The position numbers and the translations under genes were made by a program. 47,784 bases of DNA from Candidatus Handelsmanbacteria bacterium (GTDB taxonomy: Bacteria; Latescibacterota; UBA2968; UBA8231), in assembly GCA_016867395.1 (NCBI GenBank), contig VGJS01000032.1, forward strand, positions 1 through 47,784, read 5' to 3'. Positions 17,372 to 25,864 of the stretch are shown here, in pieces; within the stretch, counting starts at the first letter, position 1, and the number at the start of each line of letters is the position of its first letter. The notes beneath the pieces are model-generated. The model had not been told where the DNA came from. It did no database searches and worked only from the letters and a program-made list of their open reading frames with translations.

Positions 17372-18598
17372 ATGGCGCTGATCAATGAAAATTACCTAAA
17401 GCTCAAGGCCGGCTACCTCTTCCCCGAAATCGGCCGGCGCACCCGGGCCTTTGCCCAGGCCCACCCCGAGGCCAAGGTCATCCGCCTGGGGATCGGCGAC
17501 GTGGTCAAGGCCCTGCCCAGGCCGGTGGTCCGGGCCATGAAAGCCGCAGCCGAGGAACTAGCCCACGACGAGACCTTCCGCGGTTATCCCCCCGAACAGG
17601 GCTACGATTTTCTCCTCCAGGCCATCGTCGACAACGAGTATAAGCCGCGCGGGGTGGAGATCCTGCCCGAGGAGGTCTTTGTCTCCGACAGTTCCAAGTG
17701 CGACTCGGCCAACATCCAGGAGATCTTCGGCACCGACAACACCATCGCCCTCACCGACCCGGTCTACCCAGTGTACTGCGACAGCAACGTCATCGCCGGC
17801 CGCACCGGCATGCCCCAAGACCAGGGTCGGTACGGGGGGATGGTCTACCTGCCCTGCACCGCTGAGAACAACTTCGTCCCCGACCTGCCCAAGGAACACG
17901 TCGATATCATCTACCTGTGCTCCCCTAACAACCCCACCGGGGCGGTGATGACCCGCCAGGCCCTGGAGGCATGGGTGCAGTGCGCCCAGCGCAAGCGGGC
18001 CATCATCCTCTACGACGCGGCCTATGAGTCCTATATCACTGATTCCAAGATCCCCCACTCGATCTACGAGATCCCCGGGGCGCGCGAGGTGGCCATCGAG
18101 CTGCGCAGCTTCTCCAAGACCGCCGGCTTCACCGGCACCCGCTGCGCCTTCACCGTGGTGCCCAAGGAGCTGGTCGCCTATACCCGCTCCGGCGACGCGG
18201 CCTCCGTCCACCCCATCTGGTACCGCCGCCAGACTACCAAGTTCAACGGGGTGGCCTACGTGGTGCAGCGCGGGGCCGAGGCTTCCTACTCCCCCCAGGG
18301 CAAACGGGCGGTGCGCAAGCTGATCAAATACTACCTGGGCAACGCTAAGTACATGTGCCAGCGCCTGACTGCCTCTGGCTACAAGGTCTACGGCGGGGTC
18401 AACGCCCCCTACCTGTGGCTGCGCACCCCGGAGGGCGAGGGCAGCTGGGACTTCTTCGACACCCTGCTCAACAAAGCCAACGTCGTGGGCACCCCAGGGG
18501 CCGGCTTCGGCGCCGCGGGCGAGGGGTACCTGCGCCTCTCGGCCTTTAACCACCGCGAGGCCATCGAAGAGGCGATGGACCGCATTGCCCGACTTTGA
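17372..18598 (+). CDS. dapL: LL-diaminopimelate aminotransferase
   Basis: A 408-residue fold-type I PLP aminotransferase. It converts tetrahydrodipicolinate directly to LL-diaminopimelate for lysine and peptidoglycan, bypassing the succinylase or acetylase routes. The N-terminus ([19 protein letters not shown]) is the DapL signature, followed by IRLGIGDV and SPNNPTGA; the PLP lysine is K249 in [12 protein letters not shown]. The ATG at 17372 follows a purine-rich stretch; the open frame upstream of it overlaps the divergent isomerase gene and is not coding. Confidence 0.95.
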   Translation: MALINENYLKLKAGYLFPEIGRRTRAFAQAHPEAKVIRLGIGDVVKALPRPVVRAMKAAAEELAHDETFRGYPPEQGYDFLLQAIVDNEYKPRGVEILPEEVFVSDSSKCDSANIQEIFGTDNTIALTDPVYPVYCDSNVIAGRTGMPQDQGRYGGMVYLPCTAENNFVPDLPKEHVDIIYLCSPNNPTGAVMTRQALEAWVQCAQRKRAIILYDAAYESYITDSKIPHSIYEIPGAREVAIELRSFSKTAGFTGTRCAFTVVPKELVAYTRSGDAASVHPIWYRRQTTKFNGVAYVVQRGAEASYSPQGKRAVRKLIKYYLGNAKYMCQRLTASGYKVYGGVNAPYLWLRTPEGEGSWDFFDTLLNKANVVGTPGAGFGAAGEGYLRLSAFNHREAIEEAMDRIARL

Positions 18599-18630
18599 GA
18601 TACTCATTAGAGAGACTACCGCTACCAAGA

Positions 18631-18765
18631 AGCGGGGAGTGACCCCATAGGCGTTTCCCTAAGGAGTGGTGGGAAGGGAGGTCCGTGTGGCCGGGTAGCG
18701 GAGCCAGAGCGAGCGAGGGGGCAGGACGCGTCTTGGGAAAGGCCGGAGCGGGTCGCTCCCCGACG
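18631..18765. repeat. Dispersed palindromic intergenic element, copy C
   Basis: The left end AGCGGGGAGTGACCCC with AGGCGTTTCCC and right end GGGAAAGGCC with GAGCGGGTCGCTCCCC are imperfect inverted repeats of about 30 bases; the middle has GTGTGGCCGGGTAGCGGAG, shared with copy D. It fills the spacer between dapL and pyk and ends about 23 bases before the pyk ATG. Confidence 0.65.
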
Positions 18766-18788
18766 TGGCAACCCTCCTGAGGACAGTC

Positions 18789-20219
18789 ATGCTCCCGCGA
18801 CGGGCCAAGATCGTCTGCACCATCGGGCCGGCCAGTTCCTCTCCCGAAAAGCTGGCGGCGCTGGTCGAGGCCGGCATGGACGTGGCCCGCCTAAACTTCT
18901 CCCACGGCACCTACCAGGACCACGCTCAGGTCATCGCCGAGTTGCGCCGCCTCGCCGCCCAACGCAACCGCCCCCTGACCCTCCTCCAGGACCTTCGAGG
19001 CCCCAAGATCCGCACCGGCCCCCTGGCCGCCGGCCCGGTCGAATTGGTGGCCGGCGCTCCCTTCACCATTACCACCCGCCCGGTCCCCGGCGACGCCGCC
19101 TGCGTCTCCACTACCTATCCGCGACTGCCCGCCGACGTGAAGCCAAGCGACCAGCTCCTGCTCAGCGACGGGCTGCTGCGCCTGGTGGTGAAAGCGGTGC
19201 GGGGAGAGGATGTCGAGTGTGTGGTGGTGGACGGGGGCCAGTTGCGGGCCAGGGCCGGCATTAACCTGCCCGGCGTCTCGGTAAGCGCTCCCTCCCTGAC
19301 CGCCAAGGACGAAGCCGACCTTGAATTCGGCATCGCCCAGGAGGTGGACTACGTGGCCCTCTCCTTTGTGCGGCGGGCCGCGGACGTGACAGATCTCAAG
19401 GAACGCCTCGCCCGCCGGGGGGCCGCCATCGGGGTGGTGCCCAAGATCGAGAAGCCCGAGGCCCTCGACGAGTTGGAAGCGATTCTGTCAGCCGCCGACG
19501 CGGTGATGATCGCCAGGGGCGACCTGGGGGTGGAACTCTCGCCCGAGCGGGTGCCCTTCATCCAGAAGCAGATCATCCGCCAGGCTGCCCAGTTCAGGGT
19601 GCCGGTGATTACCGCCACCCAGATGCTCGAATCCATGATCGAGCACCCCCGCCCCACCCGGGCCGAAGCCTCGGACGTGGCCAACGCCGTGTTCGACGGG
19701 ACCGACGCGGTGATGCTTTCGGGCGAGACCGCCGCGGGCCGCTACCCGGTGGAGGCCGCGGCGATGATGGCCCGCATCGTGCGCGAGGCCGAGACCCATC
19801 TGGCCTTTACCCCCGAGCGCCGCCGCCGCGAGGAGGGGACGGTCTCCTTCCCCGACGCCATGGCCGAGGCCTCCTGCCGGGCCGCCGCGGAGGTGAAGGC
19901 CGTGGCCATCGTCGCCTTCACCCAGTCGGGTTTCACCGCCCGCCTCATCTCCAAACACCGCCCCTCCGTGCCGGTGGTGGCCTTCACTCCCCACCCCTGC
20001 ATCCTGCGGCGGCTCGGCCTGTATTGGGGGGTGCTGCCGCGTTACGCCCCCTTCATCGCCGACACCGAGCAGATGATCACCCGCGCCGACCGGGCCCTGC
20101 TGGAGGAGAACCTCACCCGGCCGGGCGATCCCCTGGTCTTTCTGGCCGGTAGCCCTAGCAGCCAACAGGGAACCACTAATCTGATGAAACTGCACTGGGC
20201 CGGCGGCGGCCCGAGCTGA
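18789..20219 (+). CDS. pyk: Pyruvate kinase
   Basis: A 476-residue glycolytic enzyme making ATP and pyruvate from phosphoenolpyruvate. Signatures are KIVCTIGPASSS, AGMDVARLNFSHG, MIARGDLGVE (residues 240-249) and TATQMLESM with the VMLSGETAAGRYP segment; the C-terminal domain is complete. The start is the ATG at 18789 with GAGGA five bases before it; the in-frame GTG at 18765 lacks an SD and lies in the repeat end. No promoter is evident between the repeat and the gene, so it may be read through from dapL. Confidence 0.95.
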   Translation: MLPRRAKIVCTIGPASSSPEKLAALVEAGMDVARLNFSHGTYQDHAQVIAELRRLAAQRNRPLTLLQDLRGPKIRTGPLAAGPVELVAGAPFTITTRPVPGDAACVSTTYPRLPADVKPSDQLLLSDGLLRLVVKAVRGEDVECVVVDGGQLRARAGINLPGVSVSAPSLTAKDEADLEFGIAQEVDYVALSFVRRAADVTDLKERLARRGAAIGVVPKIEKPEALDELEAILSAADAVMIARGDLGVELSPERVPFIQKQIIRQAAQFRVPVITATQMLESMIEHPRPTRAEASDVANAVFDGTDAVMLSGETAAGRYPVEAAAMMARIVREAETHLAFTPERRRREEGTVSFPDAMAEASCRAAAEVKAVAIVAFTQSGFTARLISKHRPSVPVVAFTPHPCILRRLGLYWGVLPRYAPFIADTEQMITRADRALLEENLTRPGDPLVFLAGSPSSQQGTTNLMKLHWAGGGPS

Positions 20220-20246
20220 TTTCGTCACCATCCGGTAACATTTTCG

Positions 20247-20275
20247 TTGACAACCCTGTGGTGAAAGGCTAGATT
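20247..20275 (+). promoter_or_regulatory. Promoter of the RHH-nadA unit, followed by an AT-rich leader
   Basis: TTGACA (20247-20252), a 17-base spacer and TAGATT (20270-20275) form a good sigma-70 promoter. The 50 bases after it are unusually AT-rich and contain ATACAA at about 20279-20284 and again at 20312-20317, a possible operator pair. Confidence 0.6.
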
Positions 20276-20327
20276 ACTATACAACTGTTATATAAGATTT
20301 AAAGATTTTTTATACAATAATTAGATA

Positions 20328-20543
20328 ATGCCCGCCGCCAAAAAAGCCAAGACCGGCAAAGCCAAGGTCAAGACCTTCTCCTCCACGGAGCGGGACTACC
20401 ATATGCTCGACGCCGTGGCCCACTATCACGGCACCAGCAAGAGCGCGATGATCACCGGCCTGATCCGCAAGGAATTCTGGCGGGTCTTCCCCAACGGCAC
20501 CGAAGACATCTCCCCCGACGAAGGAGCCAAGACCGAGCCATGA
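20328..20543 (+). CDS. Small ribbon-helix-helix-like DNA-binding protein
   Basis: A 71-residue basic protein with a Lys-rich N-terminus (MPAAKKAKTGKAKVK). A short strand (VKTFSST) and two helices (ERDYHMLDAVAHYHG and TSKSAMITGLIRKEFWRVF) fit the ribbon-helix-helix fold of CopG/MetJ-type regulators. No SD is visible before the ATG, where the sequence is AT-rich. It overlaps nadA by four bases (ATGA). By position it may regulate nadA or its own promoter, in the way NrtR or NadR do in other bacteria, but it is related to neither. Function inferred from context. Confidence 0.65.
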   Translation: MPAAKKAKTGKAKVKTFSSTERDYHMLDAVAHYHGTSKSAMITGLIRKEFWRVFPNGTEDISPDEGAKTEP

Positions 20544-21529
20544 GCCAAGTTTTCTCCCCGGAAAGAGCCCTCGACGCCTACCACTACTCCCACCTCCCCA
20601 AGGGGGAGCTGATCTCCCACATCGAGCGGTTGCGCCGGGAGAAGAACGCCGTCATCCTGGCCCACAACTACCAGGTGGGCGAGATCCAGGACCTGGCCGA
20701 CTTCACCGGAGACTCCCTGGGCCTCTCACTCGAAGCCTCCAGGACCGACGCCGAGATGATCGTCTTCTGCGGCGTTAACTTTATGGCCGAATCCGCCAAG
20801 ATCCTCAACCCCGAGAAGCGGGTGCTGCTGCCCCATATCGGCGCCGGCTGCTCCCTGGCCGACTCCATCACCCCCGAAAGCCTCGATGACTGGAAGGCCC
20901 GTTACCCGGGGCACAAGGTGGTCACCTACATCAACTCCTCGGCCGAGGTGAAGGCCGAGTCCTACATCTGCTGCACCTCGGCCAACGCCGTTTCGGTGGT
21001 GCGCAGCCTCAGGACCGACAAGATCCTCTTCACCCCGGACCGCAACCTGGGCCGTTGGGTGGCCGCGCAGGTCCCGGAGAAGGAGATCGCCATCTACGAC
21101 GGGGTCTGCCCCACCCACGACGTGCTGCGCGGGGCCAGCCTGGAACGTACCCGCGACGCCTATCCCGAGGCCATCGTCATCGCCCACCCCGAGTGCCGGC
21201 AGGACGTGGTGGAGCTGGCCCACGAGGTCTGCTCCACCACCGGCATGATCGCCGCGGTGGCCAAGTACCCCCGGGCCCGCACCTTCATCATCGCCACCGA
21301 ACACGGCATGATCCACCAGCTCAAGCTGCGCTACCCCGACAAGGAGTTCGTCCCCGCCGACGGCTGCATCGGCTGCCGGCTGCACTGCCCCTACATGAAG
21401 GTGACCGGCCTGCAGGACGTGTACCTGGCCCTGGAGGACGAGCGTTTTGAGATCGAACTGGACGAGGAGGTCATCGCGCGGGCCCGCCTGGCCCTGGAGC
21501 GGATGATGGCCGTGCCCCGGGACCACTGA
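20540..21529 (+). CDS. nadA: Quinolinate synthase
   Basis: A 329-residue [4Fe-4S] enzyme that condenses iminoaspartate with dihydroxyacetone phosphate to quinolinate in de novo NAD synthesis. The likely cluster ligands are C104 (GAGCSLAD), C190 (YDGVCPTHD) and C283 in CIGCRLHCPYMK. The family segments LAHNYQVGEIQDLADFTGDS and ATEHGMIH are present. It is translationally coupled to the small upstream regulator; AAGGAG lies 13 bases before its ATG. A Rho-independent terminator follows. Confidence 0.95.
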   Translation: MSQVFSPERALDAYHYSHLPKGELISHIERLRREKNAVILAHNYQVGEIQDLADFTGDSLGLSLEASRTDAEMIVFCGVNFMAESAKILNPEKRVLLPHIGAGCSLADSITPESLDDWKARYPGHKVVTYINSSAEVKAESYICCTSANAVSVVRSLRTDKILFTPDRNLGRWVAAQVPEKEIAIYDGVCPTHDVLRGASLERTRDAYPEAIVIAHPECRQDVVELAHEVCSTTGMIAAVAKYPRARTFIIATEHGMIHQLKLRYPDKEFVPADGCIGCRLHCPYMKVTGLQDVYLALEDERFEIELDEEVIARARLALERMMAVPRDH

Positions 21530-21560
21530 GGCGCGCTGACAAGGCGCAGCGGCGCAGACC

Positions 21561-21590
21561 CCCCGGACCCTCGGTTCCGGGGATTTTTTT
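21561..21590 (+). terminator. Rho-independent terminator after nadA
   Basis: CCCCGGA (21561-21567) pairs with TCCGGGG (21576-21582) across an eight-base loop and is followed by A and seven T (21584-21590). Confidence 0.85.
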
Positions 21591-21818
21591 CGTCAAGATC
21601 CAGCTGGATGGGCTGAACTGCCGCGTGCTGGTGACGGCCAACTCCACGCCGAACTGGAGCAAGGGTTCAGAGAACGCACCGCGCGGCTGGAGCAGGCCAA
21701 CCAGAAGCTGCGAGAGGGCCAGGCCCAACTGGTCCACTCCGAGAAGATGGGCTGGCTGGACCAGCCGGTTAGGGTGGACAGTCCGGTGAAACTGGTGTGG
21801 GAGGCCCAGGCCCGCTGA
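21591..21818 (+). pseudogene. Remnant of a sensor histidine kinase (linker just before HisKA)
   Basis: The frame starting at 21591 reads through to TGA at 21816-21818. Its middle (ERTARLEQANQKLREGQAQL, then VHSEKMGWLDQ) is the coiled-coil linker and first residues of the dimerisation helix found in two-component kinases, where it usually leads into GxxxAGVAHEINNP. Here it breaks off after LDQ and the His and ATPase domains are absent. There is no start codon or SD at its head, which abuts the nadA terminator. This is a decayed fragment. Confidence 0.65.
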
Positions 21819-21858
21819 TCACCATCCCTCCCAGGACCCGCCTGCTGACCCAACTCTA

Positions 21859-21888
21859 TTGACACCTCCCTCTCCTTTGCCGTACCCT
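21859..21888 (+). promoter_or_regulatory. Candidate promoter of the NHL-repeat gene
   Basis: TTGACA (21859-21864), 18 bases and TACCCT (21883-21888). The -35 box is perfect, the -10 box weak. The gene starts 34 bases downstream with AAAGGAG before its ATG. Confidence 0.5.
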
Positions 21889-21921
21889 CATCCCTTCTAA
21901 CCCTGGAAAGGAGACCCCCTG

Positions 21922-22785
21922 ATGACCAAGGTCGGCGCTGGATCTCATGCCTACGAAGTGCAGGAAGGCTGGGCACGGCTGCCCGCCGGCTGGAAACTGG
22001 GATGGATCGCGGCGGTGGCCGTGGATTCGCAGGATCGGGTCTTCGTGTACAGCCGCAGCGAACACCCCCTCATCCTCTTTGACCGGGAGGGGAACTTCCT
22101 CGAAACCTGGTGCGACGACGTCCTCGAAGATGCCCACGGGATCTGGATCGACGGGAAGGACCAGGTTTACTGCGTCGAACGCGAGACCCACTGCATGCGG
22201 AAGTTCAACTGCAAGGGAGAACTGCTCCTGACCATCGGCAACCCCCATCAAAAGGGAGCCGAGGGGGAGCCCTTCAACCTGCCCACCGACCTGGCCATCG
22301 ACGCGAGGGGAGACCTGTATATCTCCGACGGCTACGGCAACGCCAGGGTCCACAAGTACACCCCCGAGGGCCGGTTGATCAAATCCTGGGGCACACCGGG
22401 CACCGGGCCGGGCGAATTCAATCTGCCTCACTGCGTGCGGGTGGACCGCCACGACCGGGTGCTGGTAGCCGACCGCAGCAACAACCGCATCCAGTTCTTC
22501 GACACCGAGGGGAAGTACCTGATGGAGTGGGGCGGTTTCCACCAGCCCGACACCATCTACATCGACGAACACGACATCGTGTACGTGGCCGAACTGGACC
22601 AACGGGTCAGCGTCCTCACCCTGGCAGGGGAGGTGATCACCCGCTGGGGCAGCGGCCAGCGCCTGGATCGGCCCGGCGAGTTCTTGGGCTGCCCGCACGG
22701 CATCTGGGCCGACTCGCGGGGCGACCTGTATGTCAGCGAGGTGCAGACCGACGGCCGGCTGCAAAAATTCGTCCGCCGCCGCTGA
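21922..22785 (+). CDS. NHL-repeat beta-propeller protein
   Basis: A 287-residue propeller of about six NHL repeats. Recurring blade motifs are AVDSQDRVFVYSR, IDGKDQVYCVER, AIDARGDLYISDGYGNARVHKY and VDRHDRVLVADRSNNRIQFF. The fold is that of the peptidyl-alpha-hydroxyglycine amidating lyase and of many bacterial NHL proteins; a catalytic role cannot be shown. There is no signal peptide, so it is probably cytosolic. The start has a strong AAAGGAG. It leads a compact set with the acetyltransferase and epimerase genes downstream. Confidence 0.85.
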   Translation: MTKVGAGSHAYEVQEGWARLPAGWKLGWIAAVAVDSQDRVFVYSRSEHPLILFDREGNFLETWCDDVLEDAHGIWIDGKDQVYCVERETHCMRKFNCKGELLLTIGNPHQKGAEGEPFNLPTDLAIDARGDLYISDGYGNARVHKYTPEGRLIKSWGTPGTGPGEFNLPHCVRVDRHDRVLVADRSNNRIQFFDTEGKYLMEWGGFHQPDTIYIDEHDIVYVAELDQRVSVLTLAGEVITRWGSGQRLDRPGEFLGCPHGIWADSRGDLYVSEVQTDGRLQKFVRRR

Positions 22786-22794
22786 GTCTGCCCC

Positions 22795-23343
22795 GTGGAA
22801 CTCCCCCTCCAGACCCCGCGACTGCTGCTGCGCGACTTTGTCGAGGACGACTGGGGGGCGGTCCACACCTACGCCCACCGGCCCGAGGTGTCGCGCTTCA
22901 TGCCCTGGGGCCCCAACAGCGAGCAGGACAGCCGCGAGTTTGTGGGCCGGGCCCTGGCCGCCCAGGTGGCGAGCCCGCGCCTCGTTTTTGAGATAGCGGT
23001 GATCTGGCGCGAGAGCGGCCAACTCATCGGCGGCTGCCACCTGAGCGTGCAGAACCAGACCCAGGGGGTAGGCGAGATCGGCTACTGCCTGCATCCCGAC
23101 TTCTGGGGCCGGGGCTGCGCCGCCGAGGCGAGCGGCGCCCTGCTGGCCCTGGGCTTTGAAGAGCTGCAACTGCACCGCCTCCAAGCCACCTGCGATCCGG
23201 AGAACAAAGGCTCGCGCCGGGTGCTGGAGAAACTCGGCATGCAACTGGAGGGCCGACTGCGGCAGAACCTCCAGATCCGGGGCCAGTGGCGCGACTCCCT
23301 CTTGTGGTCCATCCTCGAAAACGAGTGGCGTGGGGGAAGGTGA
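22795..23343 (+). CDS. GNAT-family N-acetyltransferase (RimJ/RimL type)
   Basis: A 182-residue protein starting at GTG 22795, nine bases after the NHL gene. It begins LQTPRLLLRDFVEDDW, typical of RimJ/RimL-like acetyltransferases, and contains IGYCLHPDFWGRGCAAEASGAL (acetyl-CoA binding motif A) and the late NKGSRRVLEKLGM segment. These enzymes acetylate N-termini of proteins or small amines; the substrate here is unknown. The stop overlaps the next start as GTGA. Confidence 0.88.
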   Translation: MELPLQTPRLLLRDFVEDDWGAVHTYAHRPEVSRFMPWGPNSEQDSREFVGRALAAQVASPRLVFEIAVIWRESGQLIGGCHLSVQNQTQGVGEIGYCLHPDFWGRGCAAEASGALLALGFEELQLHRLQATCDPENKGSRRVLEKLGMQLEGRLRQNLQIRGQWRDSLLWSILENEWRGGR

Positions 23344-24314
23344 AGCTCTTCGTCACCGGCGCCACCGGCTTCATCGGCCGTTATCTCTGCCGCCGGTTGG
23401 AATCCACCCCCCACACCCTGCGTTGCCTGGTGCGCGACCTGGAAAAGGCCCGCGGCCTGTTGCCAGGGGTGGAGTTGGTGGCAGGTGACGTGACCGATCC
23501 GCAGAGCGTGCGCCGGGGCCTGGCCGGCTGCGAGGGGGTCGTGCACCTGGCCAATGTGTACTCCTTCTGGGAGAAGGACCCCGGCGTGTACCGGCGCGTC
23601 AACGTCGAGGGGACCCGCCACGTGCTCGAAGCCGCCCTGGAGGCCGGGGTCTCCCGGGTGGTCCACATCAGCTCAGCGGTGATCTTCGGCAAACCCGCCG
23701 GCCGCCCCTTTACCGAGGAGACCCCGCCCGGCCCCGGGCGCTTCAGCGAGTACGCGCGCACCAAGTACGAGGGCGACCGGCTCGCCTGGGCCTTGCACGG
23801 GCAGGGCCTGCCTCTGGTGGTGCTCTACCCCTGCGGGGTGCTGGGCGCCGGCGACCCCAAGGGCAGCGGCCAGTACCTCGCCGACCTGGTGCGCCGCCGG
23901 ATGCCGGCCGCCGTCCTGCCCGACGCCGTCCTCACCTGGGTGCACGTAGCGGACGTGGCCGAGGCCATCGCCCTGGCGATGGACAAACCGGGCATTGAAG
24001 GGAAGGGATACATCATCGGCAAGGAGCAGCTCAGCCTGGGCCAGTTCAACCAGCTGGTGCGGGAACTCTCCGGGACGCCCCTACCCCGCCTGACCCTGCC
24101 CGACGGTGTGGTGATGCCCCTGGCCTGGCTGCTCACCGGCCTTTCGCGCCTGACCGGCAGGCCGCCCCTGTGGGGCCTGGCCGTGGACCAGGTGCGGACC
24201 GCCAGGGAGGGTTTTTTCGCCGAGGGCTCCAGGGCCGAACGCGAACTGGGCCTGGTTTACACCCCCATCCGCGAGGCCTTCGACGAGGCCATCGCCGAGC
24301 TTCGGGCGGACTGA
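23340..24314 (+). CDS. NAD(P)-dependent epimerase/dehydratase (extended SDR)
   Basis: A 324-residue extended short-chain dehydrogenase. The Rossmann motif is G7-A-T-G-F-I-G13; the catalytic pair is Y138-A-R-T-K142 with Ser in HISSAVIFG. The GTG at 23340 is preferred as the start since it overlaps the previous stop and stands right before the Rossmann strand. The family includes NDP-sugar epimerases, dihydroflavonol reductase-like and hopanoid-associated reductases; no specific substrate can be named. It belongs to the NHL-GNAT-epimerase cluster. Confidence 0.85.
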   Translation: MKLFVTGATGFIGRYLCRRLESTPHTLRCLVRDLEKARGLLPGVELVAGDVTDPQSVRRGLAGCEGVVHLANVYSFWEKDPGVYRRVNVEGTRHVLEAALEAGVSRVVHISSAVIFGKPAGRPFTEETPPGPGRFSEYARTKYEGDRLAWALHGQGLPLVVLYPCGVLGAGDPKGSGQYLADLVRRRMPAAVLPDAVLTWVHVADVAEAIALAMDKPGIEGKGYIIGKEQLSLGQFNQLVRELSGTPLPRLTLPDGVVMPLAWLLTGLSRLTGRPPLWGLAVDQVRTAREGFFAEGSRAERELGLVYTPIREAFDEAIAELRAD

Positions 24315-24317
24315 AGC

Positions 24318-24710
24318 TCAGCAGCACCGGCCCACCCGACAGGGGTAGAGGTGGCCGTTCTCCAGCAGGATGGCGTGGGTCTTAGCGTAGTGATAGGTGG
24401 AACGGACCTGGCTCATGCCCCGCTCCCAGAGCTCGGCGGCCTTGGCAAACCAGGACTCCCTCCCAGGGTGATCTGCGGGCGCGCGCAGGCAGGCGGCCAG
24501 CAGGCCGTCGCTGAAGCGCAGGTCCTGGATGCCCAGATCCTCCTCCCAGGCCCCCAGGACGAAGTCGGCGTACGCCAGCAGTTCGGCCCGCGCCTGGCCC
24601 GCCGCCCGCCCGCCCACCGCCACGGGCAGCCCGGCGGTGAGCGGCTCGCCCACCCGGGCCTGGCCTACGGGGTTGGCAACAACGAGCGGAACGGAAAAAG
24701 AGCTGTTCAT
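24318..24710 (-). CDS. Hypothetical protein, possibly a degraded enzyme remnant
   Basis: A 130-residue open frame. Residues ~8-32 (PLVVANPVGQARVGEPLTAG) faintly resemble the opening of exo-rhamnogalacturonan lyase-like proteins; the rest is helical with Trp and Tyr and ends in CRVGRCC. The start is placed at the ATG at 24710, since the upstream in-frame region to 24779 overlaps the promoter of the divergent gene. There is no clear SD. It faces the epimerase gene tail to tail with only three bases between. It could be a gene fragment. Confidence 0.4.
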   Translation of the reverse strand: MNSSFSVPLVVANPVGQARVGEPLTAGLPVAVGGRAAGQARAELLAYADFVLGAWEEDLGIQDLRFSDGLLAACLRAPADHPGRESWFAKAAELWERGMSQVRSTYHYAKTHAILLENGHLYPCRVGRCC

Positions 24711-24726
24711 CACCGGCCGACCGCAT

Positions 24727-24755
24727 TTGGCGAAGGAGGTCCAGGGGTTTATAAT
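24727..24755 (+). promoter_or_regulatory. Promoter of the phytanoyl-CoA dioxygenase-like gene
   Basis: TTGGCG (24727-24732), a 17-base spacer and the consensus TATAAT (24750-24755), 43 bases before the ATG at 24799. Confidence 0.6.
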
Positions 24756-24798
24756 ACTGCCCGTCCATATCGCCCACAACCCTCATCGGAGCCTGTCC

Positions 24799-25815
24799 AT
24801 GCAACCTTTCCTCGACTCCACTGACATCGCCGGCGATGGCCCCCAACTGCGCCGGCGTATGCAGCGCGACGGGTACCTGTTTGTCCGCGGCCTGGTGCCA
24901 GCCCCGGCGTTGGAGGCGCTGCGGCTGCGGCTGCTCGAAAAGGCCCGGGCCGGCGGCTGGGTGCAGGAAGGTACCCCCCTGGAGGAAGCGATCGCCGATC
25001 TGCGGGGTTTCTCCCTCGAACCCGAGCCGGCCTACATGCAGGTGTACCGCCCCATGTACCTGTTGCCCGAATTCCACGCCCTGCAGCATCACCCCAGCCT
25101 GATGGATTTTTTCGGTCGCCTGCTCGACGGCCCGGTGCTGCCCCACCCCCGGCTCATCGGGCGCGTCATCTTCCCCCAGAAGGAAGCCTTCACCAGCCCG
25201 GCCCACCAGGATTTCATCCCCATCCAGGGCACCCCCGAGACCTACACCGCGTGGATTCCCCTGGGCGCCCTGCCCCACGAGATGGGCGGCCTGGAGGTAG
25301 CCGAGGGCGCACAGCAGCAGGGGGTCTACGAGTTCCGCCCGGCCCTGGGCGCCGGCGGCCTGGAGATCCTGGAGTCCTTTGAGGGGAAATGGCGGGGCGG
25401 CCCCTTTGCCCAGGGGGACGTGCTCTTCTTCCACAGCCTCACCCCGCACCGGGGCGCGCCCAATTCGAGCCGTGCCCTGCGCCTCTCCCTCGACGCCCGC
25501 TACCAGCGCGCCGACCAACCCATCGCCCCGGGCAGCCTGCAGCCCCACAGCCCGCCGATGAACTGGGAGGAGATCTACGCCGATTGGCCGGCCTCCGCAG
25601 ACTGGCTCAAGTACTACTGGAAGAAGTGGGAGTTGGATATCAAGCCCTACGACAACCGCTTTCACGAGAAGCGCGACGAGCTGGCCATCGAGATGGCTCA
25701 ACGGGGCGATAGCCGCGCCTACTCCACCCTCCAGCGCATCGTCGCCCGCGACAACGATCCGGGCAAACAGCGTCAGGCCGCCGAACTGCTCGGCAATCTG
25801 GAGGCGAAGTTATAA
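24799..25815 (+). CDS. Phytanoyl-CoA dioxygenase family protein
   Basis: A 338-residue Fe(II)/2-oxoglutarate oxygenase. The metal triad is H136-x-D138 (AHQDFIP) and H217 (TPHRGAPN), with an Arg-rich strand (SRALRLSLDARY) downstream that would bind 2-oxoglutarate. Bacterial relatives hydroxylate varied small molecules; phytanoyl-CoA itself is unlikely as the substrate. The C-terminal ~90 residues are extra helices after the double-stranded beta-helix core. GGAG precedes the ATG by nine bases. It stands alone, convergent with xylA. Confidence 0.88.
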   Translation: MQPFLDSTDIAGDGPQLRRRMQRDGYLFVRGLVPAPALEALRLRLLEKARAGGWVQEGTPLEEAIADLRGFSLEPEPAYMQVYRPMYLLPEFHALQHHPSLMDFFGRLLDGPVLPHPRLIGRVIFPQKEAFTSPAHQDFIPIQGTPETYTAWIPLGALPHEMGGLEVAEGAQQQGVYEFRPALGAGGLEILESFEGKWRGGPFAQGDVLFFHSLTPHRGAPNSSRALRLSLDARYQRADQPIAPGSLQPHSPPMNWEEIYADWPASADWLKYYWKKWELDIKPYDNRFHEKRDELAIEMAQRGDSRAYSTLQRIVARDNDPGKQRQAAELLGNLEAKL

Positions 25816-25846
25816 AAAAAGCGCCGGCCCCTCGCGGGACCGGCGC
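25814..25846 (-). terminator. Rho-independent terminator of the xylA transcript
   Basis: GCGCCGG (25821-25827) pairs with CCGGCGC (25840-25846), extended by CCC/GGG with one bulge; on the minus strand the stem is followed by seven T (opposite 25814-25820). The plus-strand gene that ends at 25815 has no T-run on its side. Confidence 0.85.
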
Positions 25847-25864
25847 TCTGCTGTTCCTGGGTTG

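Noticed and set aside
25816..25850. Terminator for the plus-strand dioxygenase gene
   Set aside because: The T-run is only on the minus strand, so the hairpin serves xylA; the plus strand has no run of T after the stem.
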